From NCBI GenBank assembly GCA_021443065.1, contig JABUUR010000430.1, positions 1 to 7,769 on the forward strand: a DNA stretch of 7,769 nt, read 5' to 3'. Origin of the DNA: Fibrobacter sp. (GTDB lineage: Bacteria; Fibrobacterota; Fibrobacteria; Fibrobacterales; Fibrobacteraceae). Under the pieces are notes generated by a model. The model was not told the origin of the DNA. It did no database searches and saw only the letters and a list, made by a program, of their open reading frames with translations. The translations under genes were made by a program, and so were the position numbers. Shown one piece after another: positions 7,606 to 7,769 of the stretch (the stretch's first letter is position 1; each line of letters begins with the position of its first letter).

Positions 7606-7680
7606 TTTTGACCTCTTTAAAATCAATTTTTGAAAAAAAATACCTAAAAAAAGCCATTTTTTGCAGTTATTTTTTCCTTT

Positions 7681-7709
7681 TTTACAATTCTTTAAGAATT
7701 ATTTATATA
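7681..7709 (+). promoter_or_regulatory. Sigma70-type promoter for the rightward gene
   Basis: TTTACA (7681-7686, five of six matches to TTGACA) and TATATA (7704-7709, four of six to TATAAT) are 17 bases apart, in an AT-rich region. Transcription would start near 7717, giving a leader of about 30 bases before the ATG at 7748. I saw no equally good promoter for pepP on the opposite strand. Confidence 0.55.
7686..7700. promoter_or_regulatory. Perfect 15-base palindrome in the promoter spacer (candidate operator)
   Basis: AATTCTT, a central T, then AAGAATT: perfect 7-base arms, filling nearly the whole space between the -35 and -10 boxes. A dimeric regulator bound here would block polymerase. 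It also lies upstream of the divergent pepP gene, so it could serve both. AT-rich spacers produce palindromes by chance, so this is a candidate only. Confidence 0.4.
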
Positions 7710-7747
7710 CATTTTAGCCATCACAGACTAGAATGGAGCCTGAACAA

Positions 7748-7769
7748 ATGTCTCTTTTGAAAAATTGGA
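7748..7769 (+). CDS. Start of a rightward gene, 3'-partial (MSLLKNW...), product not identifiable
   Basis: An ATG with GGAG nine bases upstream (7735-7738) opens a frame read as MSLLKNW before the window ends. A promoter-like sequence lies about 40 bases upstream. It is divergent from pepP. Seven residues are too few to name a product. Confidence 0.55.

Noticed and set aside
1..7769. CRISPR array, tRNA, rRNA or insertion sequence
   Set aside because: No regularly spaced repeats, cloverleaf, rRNA motifs, transposase motifs or terminal inverted repeats were seen on either strand.

Overview
The window reads as chromosome of a Gram-negative bacterium with a prophage-type gene at its left edge. 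Core genes are about 55% G+C by eye, with AT-rich spacers. My best guess is a Fibrobacter-like organism, from the pilin-like domain style, the fused LplT-Aas protein and the spacer composition; this is inference, and no rRNA or marker gene is present to confirm it.

Left part (1-1586, + strand): a gene that runs in from outside the window encodes a phage minor head (Mu gpF / SPP1 gp7-like) protein. Its C-terminus carries a separate, AT-rich, lysine-rich linker and a domain that looks like a CdiA-type tRNase (BECR fold). Two hairpins follow it. No further phage gene lies downstream.

Middle (1641-6153, - strand): after a convergent spacer come a terminator, an in-frame coding-like tail beyond a UAA stop (1703-1816), a multi-pass membrane protein with a pilin-like C-terminal domain (1817-2701), and a 1144-residue fusion of lysophospholipid flippase, 1-acyltransferase and acyl-ACP synthetase (LplT-Aas, 2719-6153). 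The last two genes are 17 bases apart and are probably co-transcribed, LplT-Aas first.

Right part (6154-7769): a strong hairpin separates LplT-Aas from an upstream Xaa-Pro aminopeptidase gene (pepP-like, - strand, TTG start). Divergent from it, a + strand gene begins at 7748 and leaves the window after seven codons. Its upstream region has a sigma70-type promoter with a perfect 15-base palindrome in the spacer.

Functionally, LplT-Aas would recover lysophospholipids and re-acylate them at the inner membrane, and PepP would trim X-Pro peptides. The membrane protein has no known role. The most unusual points are the head protein-toxin chimera, the coding-like tail after the stop codon, and the promoter palindrome.
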